Assembly (NCBI GenBank): GCA_963977415.1
Contig: CAXBOS010000003.1
Location: 286,278 to 350,277, forward strand
Length of the DNA stretch: 64,000 nt
Source of the DNA: Croceimicrobium sp963977415
GTDB taxonomy: Bacteria; Bacteroidota; Bacteroidia; Flavobacteriales; Schleiferiaceae
Direction: 5' to 3'
This document shows positions 41,608 through 50,736 of this stretch, one piece after another. Below the pieces are notes generated by a model, which saw only the letters and a program-made list of their open reading frames with translations, was not told where the DNA came from and ran no database searches. Made by a program: the position numbers and the translations under genes. Positions within the stretch are counted from its first letter, which is position 1. Each line of letters starts with the position of its first letter.

Positions 41608-42450
41608 ATGAAGATCATTCGCTTTCTTAAAAGTAAAACCTTCTTTGCCAATCTAATCTTGGCTGTATTGCTTATTTCAGCTTTGTTTTTTGGACTTAAT
41701 TATTTTTTAGCTTCTTATAGCCGTCACGGTGAGAATATAAAAGTAACCGATCTCAACTCCCTAGCATTAAGCGAGGTTGACAAGATACTTAGTGAAAAAG
41801 GTCTTTTTTATGAAGTAATTGACTCCTCAGAATACGACCCAAGCTTTCCCCGTGGCAGTGTAGTGGCCCAGTACCCAGAAGCAGGTTCTTTGGTAAAAGT
41901 CGGACGTAGTATCCGCATTACCATAAACCCCTTTAAGCCACGTAAAATAGAGATGCCCATGTTGGTAGAGAAAACCAAAAGGCGCGCTATTTACGATTTG
42001 GAATCGCAAGGATTTACAGTTGGAAATTTAATTTACGTCCCGTACATCGGTAAAGACGTGGTTATTGAAGTGAAAATTGGCGACCGCTCGGTTATGCCTG
42101 GTGAGAAATTACTTAAAGGTACTACCATCGATTTGGTATTAGGTCAAGGCTTAAGCGATGAGCTTATTCTTTCGCCCTACCTACGTTGGAAAACTTTAGA
42201 TGAAGCAAGGGAAGATTTATTGGCCCGCTCTTTAAACTTAGGCTCTATTATTTACGATGAAGAAATTACGGATACCGCAGCCGCCCTTGTTTACCGTCAA
42301 AGCCCACCACCCAGCCTTTACCCTAGCATTCAAATGGGGCGGGAAATTGACCTTTGGCTAACGAACGACTATACCAAAATAGCCAACGACTCGTTAGAGT
42401 TCCAATTACAAACACCCCTCGACTCTACCCTTAATGACTCTGTTCTATAA
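41608..42450 (+). CDS. Membrane-anchored PASTA-domain protein
   Basis: A 280-residue protein with one membrane segment (FFANLILAVLLISALFFGLN) near the N terminus and about three PASTA repeats outside (around 45-112, 113-183 and 184-252): SEVDKILSEKGLFYEVIDSS, RAIYDLESQGFTVGNLIYVP, EAREDLLARSLNLGSIIYDE. PASTA domains bind peptidoglycan or muropeptides. There is no kinase domain, so it is not a PknB type. Its stop overlaps the T9SS gene by 17 bases and an RluA gene follows, a cluster often seen in Bacteroidota. Confidence 0.88.
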   Translation: MKIIRFLKSKTFFANLILAVLLISALFFGLNYFLASYSRHGENIKVTDLNSLALSEVDKILSEKGLFYEVIDSSEYDPSFPRGSVVAQYPEAGSLVKVGRSIRITINPFKPRKIEMPMLVEKTKRRAIYDLESQGFTVGNLIYVPYIGKDVVIEVKIGDRSVMPGEKLLKGTTIDLVLGQGLSDELILSPYLRWKTLDEAREDLLARSLNLGSIIYDEEITDTAAALVYRQSPPPSLYPSIQMGREIDLWLTNDYTKIANDSLEFQLQTPLDSTLNDSVL

Positions 42451-44302
42451 ACACTTAGCGCTACTATTCTTATTTATCAGCTCTTCTTTGCTTGCGCAGA
42501 GAAGCGAGAGATTAAGCGGCGTCTCTGCCCTACAAATTTCAGAGGAAGCACCTAAAACTAGCCTTTCCAAAAGTGCGGTAAACCTTCCTTTCTTTGACGA
42601 CTTTAGCGGTGTGGGCATTTTTGCCAATCCCAATTTATGGGAAGCTAATAATCAAGTATACATCAACCAAACCTGGGCGAGAAGTCCGATTACCCTAGGA
42701 GTAGCCACTTTTGATGGTTTAAATCAATTTGGTCGCGCCTATCGCTTGAGCGGCGGAGATAGCATTTGCGATGTTCTTAGCTCTCTGAGTATTGACCTCA
42801 GCAATCCTCAAGATTCGGTTTACCTTAGTTTCTTTTACCAAGCAGGTGGTTGGGGTGAGCCACCCGCAAGCAGTGATTCCTTAGTCGTACAATTTTGGAA
42901 TGATAGCGACTCTGTTTGGCAATCTGCCTGGGGCACCAATAAGGGACCTCAAGAAAGCTTCGAAAGGGTGATGCTTCCTGTTGACATGCGATTCTTTACT
43001 AGCAATTTTAAATTTCGCTTTTTAAACTATGGCTATCGTGCTGGAGCCTTTGATGTTTGGCATATCGACTATGTAAAACTAGACGACCAAAGAGATTACC
43101 GCGACACCATAATTAGCGACGTAGCATTTACTCGCCCACATCCTAGTTTGCTTGTAAATTTCGAATCCGTTCCATGGTGGCACCTCAATAACCTTGTAAA
43201 CCCATCTGCATTAGCGAAAAAAGACTTGCGCTTATTTTACCGACGCAATGTAAATCCGGGCGGAAGTAACCAAGGAAGACTTTTAGGTGAATATCAAATT
43301 GCCCTGCAAGGCACTGTTGTAGATCAAAATGGTTTACCCGATGGTGACTTAGATGATAGTCATGGTGATAATGTAGAAACGCGCTTTCCTGTGCCCGATA
43401 CGGCCGATGTGGGGCGCCCTCGTCTGAACTTCCTTAACCCGCCTTACACGGATGAGTTTAGCTTTATTTCGCGTCAGTATTATAGCGGTGGTAGTCAAAT
43501 CTATAGCGCCAATGACACCCTAACTAAGCAACAAGATTTTAAAAATTATTATGCCTACGACGATGGCAGCGCTGAACGTTCCTACGAAGTTCTAAATAAT
43601 CGGGGGGGCTTTATTGTGCAGCGCTATAACATTTTGCAGAACGACAGCCTTAAGGGACTTTATCTTTACTTTTTGCCTTCGGCCATTGACATTACTAAGC
43701 AAGAGTTTAGCATTATTGTTTTAGAAAACAACAGTGGTATTCCGGGGCAAATTCTTTATGAAAGTGATAGCCTATATCAACCGCAGTTTAGTGATCATAA
43801 TTTTTACCAGCCCTATTTATTAGACACTAATTTGGCGGCCTTTTTTACACGGGGAACCGTGTTTATCGGTATTCGTCAGCAGGATGCGGGACCTTTAACT
43901 TTAGGTTACGACCAAAACCGCCGCGGCTATACCGAAGCCTTTTATGGCGAAGTGGATGACTTATACCAATCCTTTCTTGGCGCGACCATTATGATGCGAC
44001 CCATTTATGGCTATGCCCCACGCGATTTAGGAGTGCAGGAAAACACTTTTACCCCAGATGACTTTGAAGTTTATCCGAATCCTAGCAATGGGACCATTAA
44101 CATAAAATTCCCTTTCTCTGAAAAGGATAAAGCGAATTGGACTTTAGGTTTACGCAGTATAAATGGCGCTTTAGTGCGTCAGAGCCCAGCCACAGAAAAG
44201 TGGGAAATGGGTAATTTAAGCCCTGGTCTCTATTTACTGGAAATTCAGAAAACAAGCAGTAGCGAGCTTTATCGCAAGAAAATAATTATTCAATCGTATT
44301 AA
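42434..44302 (+). CDS. T9SS-exported protein of unknown function
   Basis: A 622-residue protein with a signal peptide (YKHLALLFLFISSSLLAQ). The N-terminal half has LPFFDDFSGVGIFANPNLWE and repeated strand patterns such as VYLSFFYQAGGWGEPPASSD, a MAM/LamG-like beta-sandwich look found in many T9SS cargo proteins; no catalytic motif was recognised. Residues about 545-622 are a type A sorting domain (FEVYPNPSNGTINIKF, LSPGLYLLEIQ, KKIIIQ). It overlaps the PASTA gene by 17 bases and the RluA gene by one (TAATG). Confidence 0.85.
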   Translation: MTLFYKHLALLFLFISSSLLAQRSERLSGVSALQISEEAPKTSLSKSAVNLPFFDDFSGVGIFANPNLWEANNQVYINQTWARSPITLGVATFDGLNQFGRAYRLSGGDSICDVLSSLSIDLSNPQDSVYLSFFYQAGGWGEPPASSDSLVVQFWNDSDSVWQSAWGTNKGPQESFERVMLPVDMRFFTSNFKFRFLNYGYRAGAFDVWHIDYVKLDDQRDYRDTIISDVAFTRPHPSLLVNFESVPWWHLNNLVNPSALAKKDLRLFYRRNVNPGGSNQGRLLGEYQIALQGTVVDQNGLPDGDLDDSHGDNVETRFPVPDTADVGRPRLNFLNPPYTDEFSFISRQYYSGGSQIYSANDTLTKQQDFKNYYAYDDGSAERSYEVLNNRGGFIVQRYNILQNDSLKGLYLYFLPSAIDITKQEFSIIVLENNSGIPGQILYESDSLYQPQFSDHNFYQPYLLDTNLAAFFTRGTVFIGIRQQDAGPLTLGYDQNRRGYTEAFYGEVDDLYQSFLGATIMMRPIYGYAPRDLGVQENTFTPDDFEVYPNPSNGTINIKFPFSEKDKANWTLGLRSINGALVRQSPATEKWEMGNLSPGLYLLEIQKTSSSELYRKKIIIQSY

Positions 44303-45354
44303 TGGACAAAGAACTAGATCCGCAATCGGACCAATTTTTAGAAGAGCAGGATCAAGAAGAATTATTTGAACATTATCGCATAGTTGCCGAAGCCGGCCAA
44401 AGCCCCTTACGGGTTGATAAGTTCTTAGTAAACCTTCTAAAAAACACCACCCGCAATAAGGTGCAACAAGCCGCCGCCGCTGGAAACATTCGGGTGAACG
44501 AAAAGAAGGTAAAAAGCAATCATAAAATTAAACCTGGTGATCTAATTCAAATTGTTTTAGCCTACCCGCCACGCGACACCGATTTAATTGCAGAGGACAT
44601 TCCGGTTGAAATTTTATACCAAGATCAAGATGTAATTGTACTGCACAAAGAACCAGGAATGGTGGTGCATCCTGGCTTTGGCAATTACGACGGCACATTA
44701 GTTAATGCTCTACTTTTTAAGTTTCAAAATTTACCCGGTTTAGATAAGGAAAGACCCGGTTTGGTGCATCGCTTAGACCGCGATACCAGCGGAATTATGG
44801 TAGTAGCGGCCAATGAAAAAGCAATGGCGCATTTGGCCAATCAGTTTTTCGAACGTACGACCCAAAGAACCTACCATGCACTAGTTTGGGGTAATGTGGA
44901 AGAAGATTCTGGAACCATTACCGGCAATATCGGGCGCAGTTTAAAAAACCGCAAGGTGTTTAAAGTTTATCCGGATGAGGATGAAATTGGCAAGCACGCA
45001 GTAACCCACTATAAAGTGGTAGAACGCTTAGGTTATGTAACCTTAGTAGAGTGTAAATTGGAAACAGGACGCACCCACCAAATTCGCGTTCACATGAAAC
45101 ATATTGGCCATACTTTGTTTAATGATAAGGAGTATGGTGGCGACAAAGTATTGAAAGGAACAACCTTCACAAAGTACAAGCAATTTGTAGAAAACTGCTT
45201 CCTTGTATGCCCACGTCAAGCATTGCACGCCAAGACTCTAGGCTTTACGCACCCAACTTCAGGAGAAGCTCTGTCGTTTAATTCAGAGTTACCTGATGAT
45301 ATGCAAGCCTTAGTGGAAAAGTGGCGTAATTACAGTCACTTTAAAACTGAGTAA
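44302..45354 (+). CDS. rluD: RluA family 23S rRNA pseudouridine synthase (RluD-like)
   Basis: A 350-residue enzyme. An S4 RNA-binding domain (PLRVDKFLVNLLKNTTRNKV, QQAAAAGNIRVNEKKV) is followed by the synthase domain with the active-site GLVHRLDRDTSGIMVVAA (catalytic Asp in LDRDTSG) and LETGRTHQIRVHMKHIGHTL. RluD-type enzymes modify positions in helix 69 of 23S rRNA; the exact target is assumed from the family layout. The start ATG overlaps the stop of the preceding gene. Confidence 0.9.
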   Translation: MDKELDPQSDQFLEEQDQEELFEHYRIVAEAGQSPLRVDKFLVNLLKNTTRNKVQQAAAAGNIRVNEKKVKSNHKIKPGDLIQIVLAYPPRDTDLIAEDIPVEILYQDQDVIVLHKEPGMVVHPGFGNYDGTLVNALLFKFQNLPGLDKERPGLVHRLDRDTSGIMVVAANEKAMAHLANQFFERTTQRTYHALVWGNVEEDSGTITGNIGRSLKNRKVFKVYPDEDEIGKHAVTHYKVVERLGYVTLVECKLETGRTHQIRVHMKHIGHTLFNDKEYGGDKVLKGTTFTKYKQFVENCFLVCPRQALHAKTLGFTHPTSGEALSFNSELPDDMQALVEKWRNYSHFKTE

Positions 45355-45388
45355 ATTAGAAGAACTTTGAAGCAAGAAGGATTATAAG

Positions 45389-46501
45389 ATGAAGAAGCAC
45401 GCCAAAAGTTTAGCCCTCGCCAGTATAGGACTTAGTGTCCTCGTTTTTACGCAATGTAGAGAAGACGAACCGACTGTCCCGAGCCAAAGTTTCGGCACTC
45501 CTTATGCTTTAGAAGTTCCTGCCGGTTTTCCGCCTGCCAATATTCAACCTGGCAATCCCCTTACGGAAGAAGGGATAAAACTGGGTCGCTTCTTATTTTA
45601 CGAAAAGGCCCTTTCGGGAGATGGCACCCAATCATGCGGAAGCTGCCATATACAAGAGCGCGCTTTTACCGATGCAACGGCTACTTCAGTAGGAATAAAT
45701 GGCACTTTTGGCACTCGCAAGGCCATGCCGCTTTTCAACTTAGCCTTCCACGATAATTTCTTTTGGGATGGTCGTTCGCTTACGCTAGAAGAGCAAGCTT
45801 TAGTGCCAATTGAAGATCCGATTGAAATGGATAACGATCTAGCCACGGCCGTTGCCCGCTTGCAAGCAAACCCTATGTATCCGCCCATGTTTAAAGCTGC
45901 TTTTGGCAGTAGTACTATTACGGCCGAAAACCTGGGTAAAGCGATTGCGCAATTTGAGCGTACCTTAATTTCTGCGAACTCTAAATTTGACTCGGTGGTT
46001 CGCTTACAAACTGGCGCCACTTTTACCGAACTAGAGCAGCGCGGCTACGAATTATTCACCTCCGACTTCGATCCCAATGGAGGCTTCGGTGGCGATTGTT
46101 TCCATTGTCATGGCGAAAGAGAAACCGCCTACCTTTTTGGAGCCTTTGGTAGAGATTTACAATTTATAAACAACGGACTAAAAGCGGTTTACAGTGACGA
46201 AGGTCGCGCGCGCATCACTGGCAAGGTAGAAGATGTAGGAAAATTTAAAGTGCCTAGTGTGCGCAATGTAGAGTTTGCCTTCCCTTATATGCACGATGGC
46301 AGCATTCCTAATTTAGACAGCCTAATTGGCTTTTACAATTTCGGTGGGCATTTACATCCGAATATTGACCCAAATATGAAAGCGGCGGGCATTGGCCGAA
46401 ATTGGAGTGCGGGACAAAAACAAGCTTTGGCAGCTTTCTTAAGAACTTTAAGCGACTATAAGTTTTTAGAGGACACAGCATTTAGTGATCCGCATAATTA
46501 A
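45389..46501 (+). CDS. Di-haem cytochrome c peroxidase (CcpA/MauG family)
   Basis: A 370-residue protein with a lipoprotein-type signal (LVFTQC lipobox near residue 24) and two c-type haem motifs: CGSCH (83-87) and CFHCH (237-241). Conserved parts: LGRFLFYEKALSGDGTQS, FTDATATSVG, PLFNLAFHDNFFWDGR and VPSVRNVEFAFPYMHDGS. It should reduce H2O2 with electrons from a small cytochrome, in the periplasm and membrane-anchored. Metal ligand details and reductive activation cannot be judged here. It stands 34 bases after rluD in the same direction. Confidence 0.9.
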   Translation: MKKHAKSLALASIGLSVLVFTQCREDEPTVPSQSFGTPYALEVPAGFPPANIQPGNPLTEEGIKLGRFLFYEKALSGDGTQSCGSCHIQERAFTDATATSVGINGTFGTRKAMPLFNLAFHDNFFWDGRSLTLEEQALVPIEDPIEMDNDLATAVARLQANPMYPPMFKAAFGSSTITAENLGKAIAQFERTLISANSKFDSVVRLQTGATFTELEQRGYELFTSDFDPNGGFGGDCFHCHGERETAYLFGAFGRDLQFINNGLKAVYSDEGRARITGKVEDVGKFKVPSVRNVEFAFPYMHDGSIPNLDSLIGFYNFGGHLHPNIDPNMKAAGIGRNWSAGQKQALAAFLRTLSDYKFLEDTAFSDPHN

Positions 46502-46650
46502 GAGCCTTTAGGCTTCCCAATTAAATTTTTCTAAGGCAAAACCTCTGCTGTTCGCTCCTTCCAAAATAGTAGGACCGTCATAGCTAAAAGGAATTCTTGC
46601 TTTTAGGTCTAGTTATCGTTTCCTTAAGTTTCGCGATAGTACAAAACAAA

Positions 46651-47271
46651 TTACGCTTTGAGATAAACTACTTTCTTCGTTTCAAAAAATTCCTCCTCAA
46701 AAAAGCGTGGAATATCATAAACCTTGGCACGAGAGTAATTGGCTAGTTCCTCTTTAAGATCACCGCCTTTTAAGTACAAGATGCCATTCGCCCTTGATCC
46801 TGCCGAAACACCCTTGCGAATCTTACCGCGCGTCCACGTCATAAAACGCGGCATCTGGGTAACCGCGCGCGACACTATAAAATCAAAGCTTTCATTCAAT
46901 TGTTCAGCGCGTAAATGCTCGGCACGCACATTCTTTAATTTTAAAGCCGAGGCCACTTCATTTACTACCTTAATCTTCTTCCCAATGCTATCTACCAAAG
47001 TAAAAGAAGCCTGCGGAAATAAAATAGCGAGAGGAATGCCTGGGAAGCCACCACCGGTGCCGATATCTAAAACCTGAGCGGTAGGATAAAATTCACAGAC
47101 CCTTGCTATCGCCAAGGAATGTAATACGTGGCGCTCGTAAAAATGCTCCGTATCCTTGCGGGAGATGACATTAATTTGGGCATTCCATTCTTCGTACAAA
47201 GCTTGCAATTGACTAAACTGTTCTCTTTGCAAGTCGTTAAGTTTAGGAAAGTATTTATTAATCAATTCCAT
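46651..47271 (-). CDS. rsmG: 16S rRNA (guanine527-N7)-methyltransferase
   Basis: A 206-residue class I methyltransferase that uses SAM to methylate G527 of 16S rRNA. Motif I is VLDIGTGGGFPGIPLAILFP; others are TLVDSIGKKIKVVNEVA and FDFIVSRAVTQMPRFMTW. It starts at the ATG at 47271 (MELINKYFPKL); a longer frame overlaps the glycosyltransferase gene by far and is not credible. It begins two bases after that gene ends, hence one transcript. Length is typical. Confidence 0.93.
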   Translation of the reverse strand: MELINKYFPKLNDLQREQFSQLQALYEEWNAQINVISRKDTEHFYERHVLHSLAIARVCEFYPTAQVLDIGTGGGFPGIPLAILFPQASFTLVDSIGKKIKVVNEVASALKLKNVRAEHLRAEQLNESFDFIVSRAVTQMPRFMTWTRGKIRKGVSAGSRANGILYLKGGDLKEELANYSRAKVYDIPRFFEEEFFETKKVVYLKA

Positions 47272-47273
47272 AA

Positions 47274-48365
47274 TTACCAAGTTTTTCGGGGGCCAAAAAA
47301 AAGATTTTGCAAATGAATTAGGGTGGTTAATAAAGACCATGAAAATTCCCATAGTGGAAAAACCAACCACTCTTGCCAAGCTTTGAAATGCATCGCTAAA
47401 GGTTTAGCCATTGCTAACATTAGAACGTATCTTATGAAAAATACAAACAAGACCTGTTTGGCGGCTAGCATTAAAACCAAGGGCAGTAATAAGTAATAAA
47501 ATAGCTGCAGCAAACCTTCTAAGCCAAGACCCAGCTTACGCGAGATGGGGTATTTAAAAGAAGCCGAATAATGACGACGCTTTTGCAGCCACCATTGTTC
47601 CATGCTCGTTGGCGCATCTGAATAGGTGAAACTAGTGTCATTAAACTGAAGTTTCACCCGCGTATTTTGGAGAGACGAAACAAATAAATCGTCATCGCCA
47701 GAAAGTACCGCGCTATGTTCGGTAAAACCCTCCGCTCGATTAAAGATGCTTTTGTTGTAAGCCATATTTCTCCCCACTCCCATATAGGGTTTATGAGCTA
47801 AAGCAGCCGAATAATAGGCACTGGCCGTTTGAAAGGTTTCAAAAATACTCAGTCCAGTTACAAAGCTCTTCGGACCAATTAATCCGCCAAAGCCAAGCAC
47901 TAAATCGTATTCCTTTAAGGGAGCCGACATTTTACGCGCCCATTGAAAAGAAGAAGGCCAGCAGTCTGCATCGGTAAAAAGTAGAGCCTCGTTTTTCGCT
48001 TGGCTAATCGCAAAACTGATTGCTTTCTTTTTCCCTTCTGCGGGACGATTAAATACACGTAAATGCTCGAAATCTTTCGACATTTCGGCCAAAAGCAATT
48101 CCGTTTTATCGGTACTGCCATCATTAATTAGCAGCACTTCAAAATTAGGATGATCCTGTTTTAAAAGTACTGGAAGAAAATCCTTGATATTATGCGCTTC
48201 ATTACGCGCCGCTACAATAATAGAAAGCGGAATAATCTGCGCCCTCACCTCTTCTACCTTGCTATTGCGCAAGCCTTTACGCAGGCGATGAAAGCGTTGA
48301 TAGTGAATAATAATAAGGGCTAAGCAAATTAGCAGCCACAAGGCTAATGGTAAAAGCATCTGCAT
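47274..48365 (-). CDS. Family 2 glycosyltransferase, membrane-bound
   Basis: A 363-residue protein with an N-terminal membrane helix (MLLPLALWLLICLALIII) and a GT-A domain: PLSIIVAARNEAHNIKDFLP, LLINDGSTDKTELLL, the DxD-type LLFTDADCWPSS and GDDDLFVSSLQ, followed by WWLQKRRHYSASFKYP (QxxRW-like) and two or three C-terminal membrane helices. Acceptor and donor sugars are unknown. It has its own -7 element directly at the start codon and precedes rsmG, so an odd pair from a functional point of view. Confidence 0.87.
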   Translation of the reverse strand: MQMLLPLALWLLICLALIIIHYQRFHRLRKGLRNSKVEEVRAQIIPLSIIVAARNEAHNIKDFLPVLLKQDHPNFEVLLINDGSTDKTELLLAEMSKDFEHLRVFNRPAEGKKKAISFAISQAKNEALLFTDADCWPSSFQWARKMSAPLKEYDLVLGFGGLIGPKSFVTGLSIFETFQTASAYYSAALAHKPYMGVGRNMAYNKSIFNRAEGFTEHSAVLSGDDDLFVSSLQNTRVKLQFNDTSFTYSDAPTSMEQWWLQKRRHYSASFKYPISRKLGLGLEGLLQLFYYLLLPLVLMLAAKQVLFVFFIRYVLMLAMAKPLAMHFKAWQEWLVFPLWEFSWSLLTTLIHLQNLFFGPRKTW

Positions 48366-48370
48366 AAGCG

Positions 48371-48397
48371 CAAAGATAGTTCTTGAAAATAGCCCAA
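48371..48397 (-). promoter_or_regulatory. Promoter of the glycosyltransferase-rsmG unit (TTG-N16-TATCTTTG)
   Basis: On the minus strand TTG (48397-48395) and TATCTTTG (48378-48371) are 16 bases apart. The start codon A is at 48365, six bases past the -7 box, so the transcript may be leaderless. Confidence 0.6.
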
Positions 48398-48457
48398 CGA
48401 ATGAGCTTTTAAATTAATGGCTAAAAATATTCTGATCTTCATCTCCCTTATTCCACG

Positions 48458-48465
48458 TATTTTTG
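48458..48465 (+). promoter_or_regulatory. -7 element of tgt (TATTTTTG)
   Basis: TATTTTTG ends five bases before the ATG at 48470, again predicting a leaderless or near-leaderless transcript. No -33 TTG was found at the usual distance. Confidence 0.5.
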
Positions 48466-48469
48466 CCGA

Positions 48470-49600
48470 ATGCAATTTCGGCTCGAACATCTAGACCCCA
48501 AATCCAAAGCCCGCAGTGGTACCCTTAGTACCGCGCATGGCGAGATAAAAACTCCTATTTTCATGCCTGTTGGCACCGTTGGTACGGTGAAGGCCGTGCA
48601 CCAGCGCGAATTGGAAGAGGATATTAAAGCCCAAGTAATTTTGGGAAACACCTACCATTTATACCTACGCCCTGGCACGGACATTTTGAATCGTGCGGGT
48701 GGTTTACACCAGTTTATGAATTGGCAGGGACCAATTTTAACTGATAGTGGTGGTTATCAAGTATATAGCTTATCCAACAATAATAAAATTAGCGAAGAAG
48801 GCGTGGCTTTCAAATCGCATATCGACGGCTCTAGACACTTTTTCAGTCCCGAGAAATCCATGGAAATCCAGCGTAATATTGGAGCGGATATCATTATGGC
48901 TTTCGATGAATGCCCGCCTTATCCGAGTACTTACGAGTATGCCCGCCTATCTATGGAAATGACCCACCGTTGGTTAAAAAGATGTGGTATTTGGCTTAAT
49001 GAGAATGCGCCGCTTTATGGCTATGAGCAAACACTTTTCCCTATCGTTCAAGGAAGTACTTACACCGATTTACGCATTAAAAGCGCCGAAGCCATTGCCG
49101 AATTTGGCGCCGATGGCAATGCTATTGGTGGTCTTTCGGTGGGCGAACCCGCCGAGGAAATGTATGCCATGACCGATATTGTTTGCAGCGTTTTACCGGC
49201 AGACAAACCCCGTTATTTAATGGGTGTGGGTACACCTGCAAATATTTTAGAAAACATTGCCCTCGGGGTAGATATGTTTGACTGTGTTATGCCGACTAGA
49301 AATGGACGTAACGGCATGATTTTCACCAGCGAAGGCATTATTAATATTAAAAACAAAAAGTGGGAAGATGATTTCGGTCCCCTCGACCCAAACGGTCCCA
49401 CTTTCGTAGATACCCAGTATTCCAAAGCATATTTAAGACATTTATTTGCCGCGAATGAATATTTAGGCCGACAAATAGCCAGCGTACACAATTTAGGCTT
49501 CTATATTTGGTTAGTAGGAGAAGCTCGCAAACAAATTGAGGCCGGCACTTTTGCCAGCTGGAAAGAGCAAATGGTAATTAAAGTATCTCAACGCCTGTGA
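48470..49600 (+). CDS. tgt: tRNA-guanine transglycosylase (queuine tRNA-ribosyltransferase), zinc cysteines absent
   Basis: A 376-residue TIM-barrel enzyme that exchanges guanine 34 of certain tRNAs for preQ1. Seen: NTYHLYLRPGTDIL, LTDSGGYQVYSL (substrate Asp), IGGLSVGEP and DMFDCVMPTRNGRNG (nucleophile Asp). Where the zinc site CxCxxC is normally found, before YSKAYLRHLF, the sequence is LDPNGPTFVDTQ with no cysteine, so the structural zinc is missing. The final His region (SVHNLGFY) is kept. The stop overlaps the GTG start of the next gene (GTGA). Confidence 0.93.
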   Translation: MQFRLEHLDPKSKARSGTLSTAHGEIKTPIFMPVGTVGTVKAVHQRELEEDIKAQVILGNTYHLYLRPGTDILNRAGGLHQFMNWQGPILTDSGGYQVYSLSNNNKISEEGVAFKSHIDGSRHFFSPEKSMEIQRNIGADIIMAFDECPPYPSTYEYARLSMEMTHRWLKRCGIWLNENAPLYGYEQTLFPIVQGSTYTDLRIKSAEAIAEFGADGNAIGGLSVGEPAEEMYAMTDIVCSVLPADKPRYLMGVGTPANILENIALGVDMFDCVMPTRNGRNGMIFTSEGIINIKNKKWEDDFGPLDPNGPTFVDTQYSKAYLRHLFAANEYLGRQIASVHNLGFYIWLVGEARKQIEAGTFASWKEQMVIKVSQRL

Positions 49601-50685
49601 AGATTTTCAAGATCATTGATCTCTATATCATCAAGAAATTCCTTGGAACTTTCTTTTTAACCATTGCCTTAATCTTGTCAATTGCTATTGTTTTTGACAT
49701 CTCCGAAAAAATCGATGACTTTATTACCCGTGGCGCTAGTACCCGCGAAATTATCTTAGACTACTACCTAAACTTTTTAGTTTTCTACGGCAATCTCTTC
49801 AGTTCGATGATTGTGTTTATTGCGACCATTTTCTTTAGCTCCAGAATGAGTGCAAATACAGAGATTGTGGCGATTTTAACAGGAGGAGTAAGTTTCAAAA
49901 GGATGATGTTCCCCTATTTTATTTCCGCCACCATTGTGGCAAGCATTAGCCTATTTTTAAGTCATTTTGTGATTCCTTACACCAATATACAACGCTTGGA
50001 ATTTCAGCATGCCTACATCGATAAAAAGGAAAATGAAGGATTTAAAGACATCCATCGCCAGATAAAGCCTGGCCACATTATTTACTTCGAGAATTACAAT
50101 ACCAAACGAAATTCAGGCTACCATTTCACCTACGAAATATTCACAGGTAACACCTTGAGCTACAAATTAAAAGCCGACTTTATCCGCTTAGACACTACCA
50201 TTAATGTCTGGACCTTAGAAAATTATGACATCCGAACCATTGACGAAAACGGGAAGGAAGAATTAGAACAAGGACGAAAACTAACCCGCAGTTTTGAATT
50301 TGATGCCGCTGATATTGTGCCACGACTTTACACGGTGGAGATGATGAACACGCCCGAACTCAATGATTTTATTGAAGCGGAAACCTTAAGGGGTTCGGAA
50401 AACACCAATTTTTACCTCATTGAAAAACACCAACGCACTTCTTGGCCCTTTGCCACTTATATATTGGTATTAATTGGCGTAAGTATATCATCCAAAAAAA
50501 CACGCGGCGGCTTAGGTCTAAATGTAGCAATTGGTCTAGTGCTTTGCGTTACCTACATATTTTTTATGCAAATCTCTACTACTTTCGCTACGGTAGGGAG
50601 CCTATCACCACTACTTGCCGTATGGATTCCCAATATAGTTTTCGGCTTTATTGGTGCATATCTCTACTATATTGCGCCTAAATAG
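49597..50685 (+). CDS. LptF/LptG family permease
   Basis: A 362-residue membrane protein of the YjgP/YjgQ family. Three membrane helices at the N terminus (IIKKFLGTFFLTIALILSIA, LVFYGNLFSSMIVFIATIFF, MMFPYFISATIVASISLFLS), a periplasmic beta domain of about 170 residues, and three helices near the C terminus. In the LptBFG exporter it moves lipopolysaccharide from the inner membrane; with only one such gene in view, F or G cannot be chosen. It starts at GTG, sharing four bases with the tgt stop. Confidence 0.88.
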   Translation: MKIFKIIDLYIIKKFLGTFFLTIALILSIAIVFDISEKIDDFITRGASTREIILDYYLNFLVFYGNLFSSMIVFIATIFFSSRMSANTEIVAILTGGVSFKRMMFPYFISATIVASISLFLSHFVIPYTNIQRLEFQHAYIDKKENEGFKDIHRQIKPGHIIYFENYNTKRNSGYHFTYEIFTGNTLSYKLKADFIRLDTTINVWTLENYDIRTIDENGKEELEQGRKLTRSFEFDAADIVPRLYTVEMMNTPELNDFIEAETLRGSENTNFYLIEKHQRTSWPFATYILVLIGVSISSKKTRGGLGLNVAIGLVLCVTYIFFMQISTTFATVGSLSPLLAVWIPNIVFGFIGAYLYYIAPK

Positions 50686-50736
50686 GAATCGATTGGCATA
50701 TTTTTACATATTTGCAAGATATAAAGAGGGACAATT

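Noticed and set aside
50707..50714. CATATTTG before accA as a -7 element.
   Set aside because: It misses the first T of TAnnTTTG and no -33 box lies at a suitable distance; accA may be read from the tgt promoter instead.
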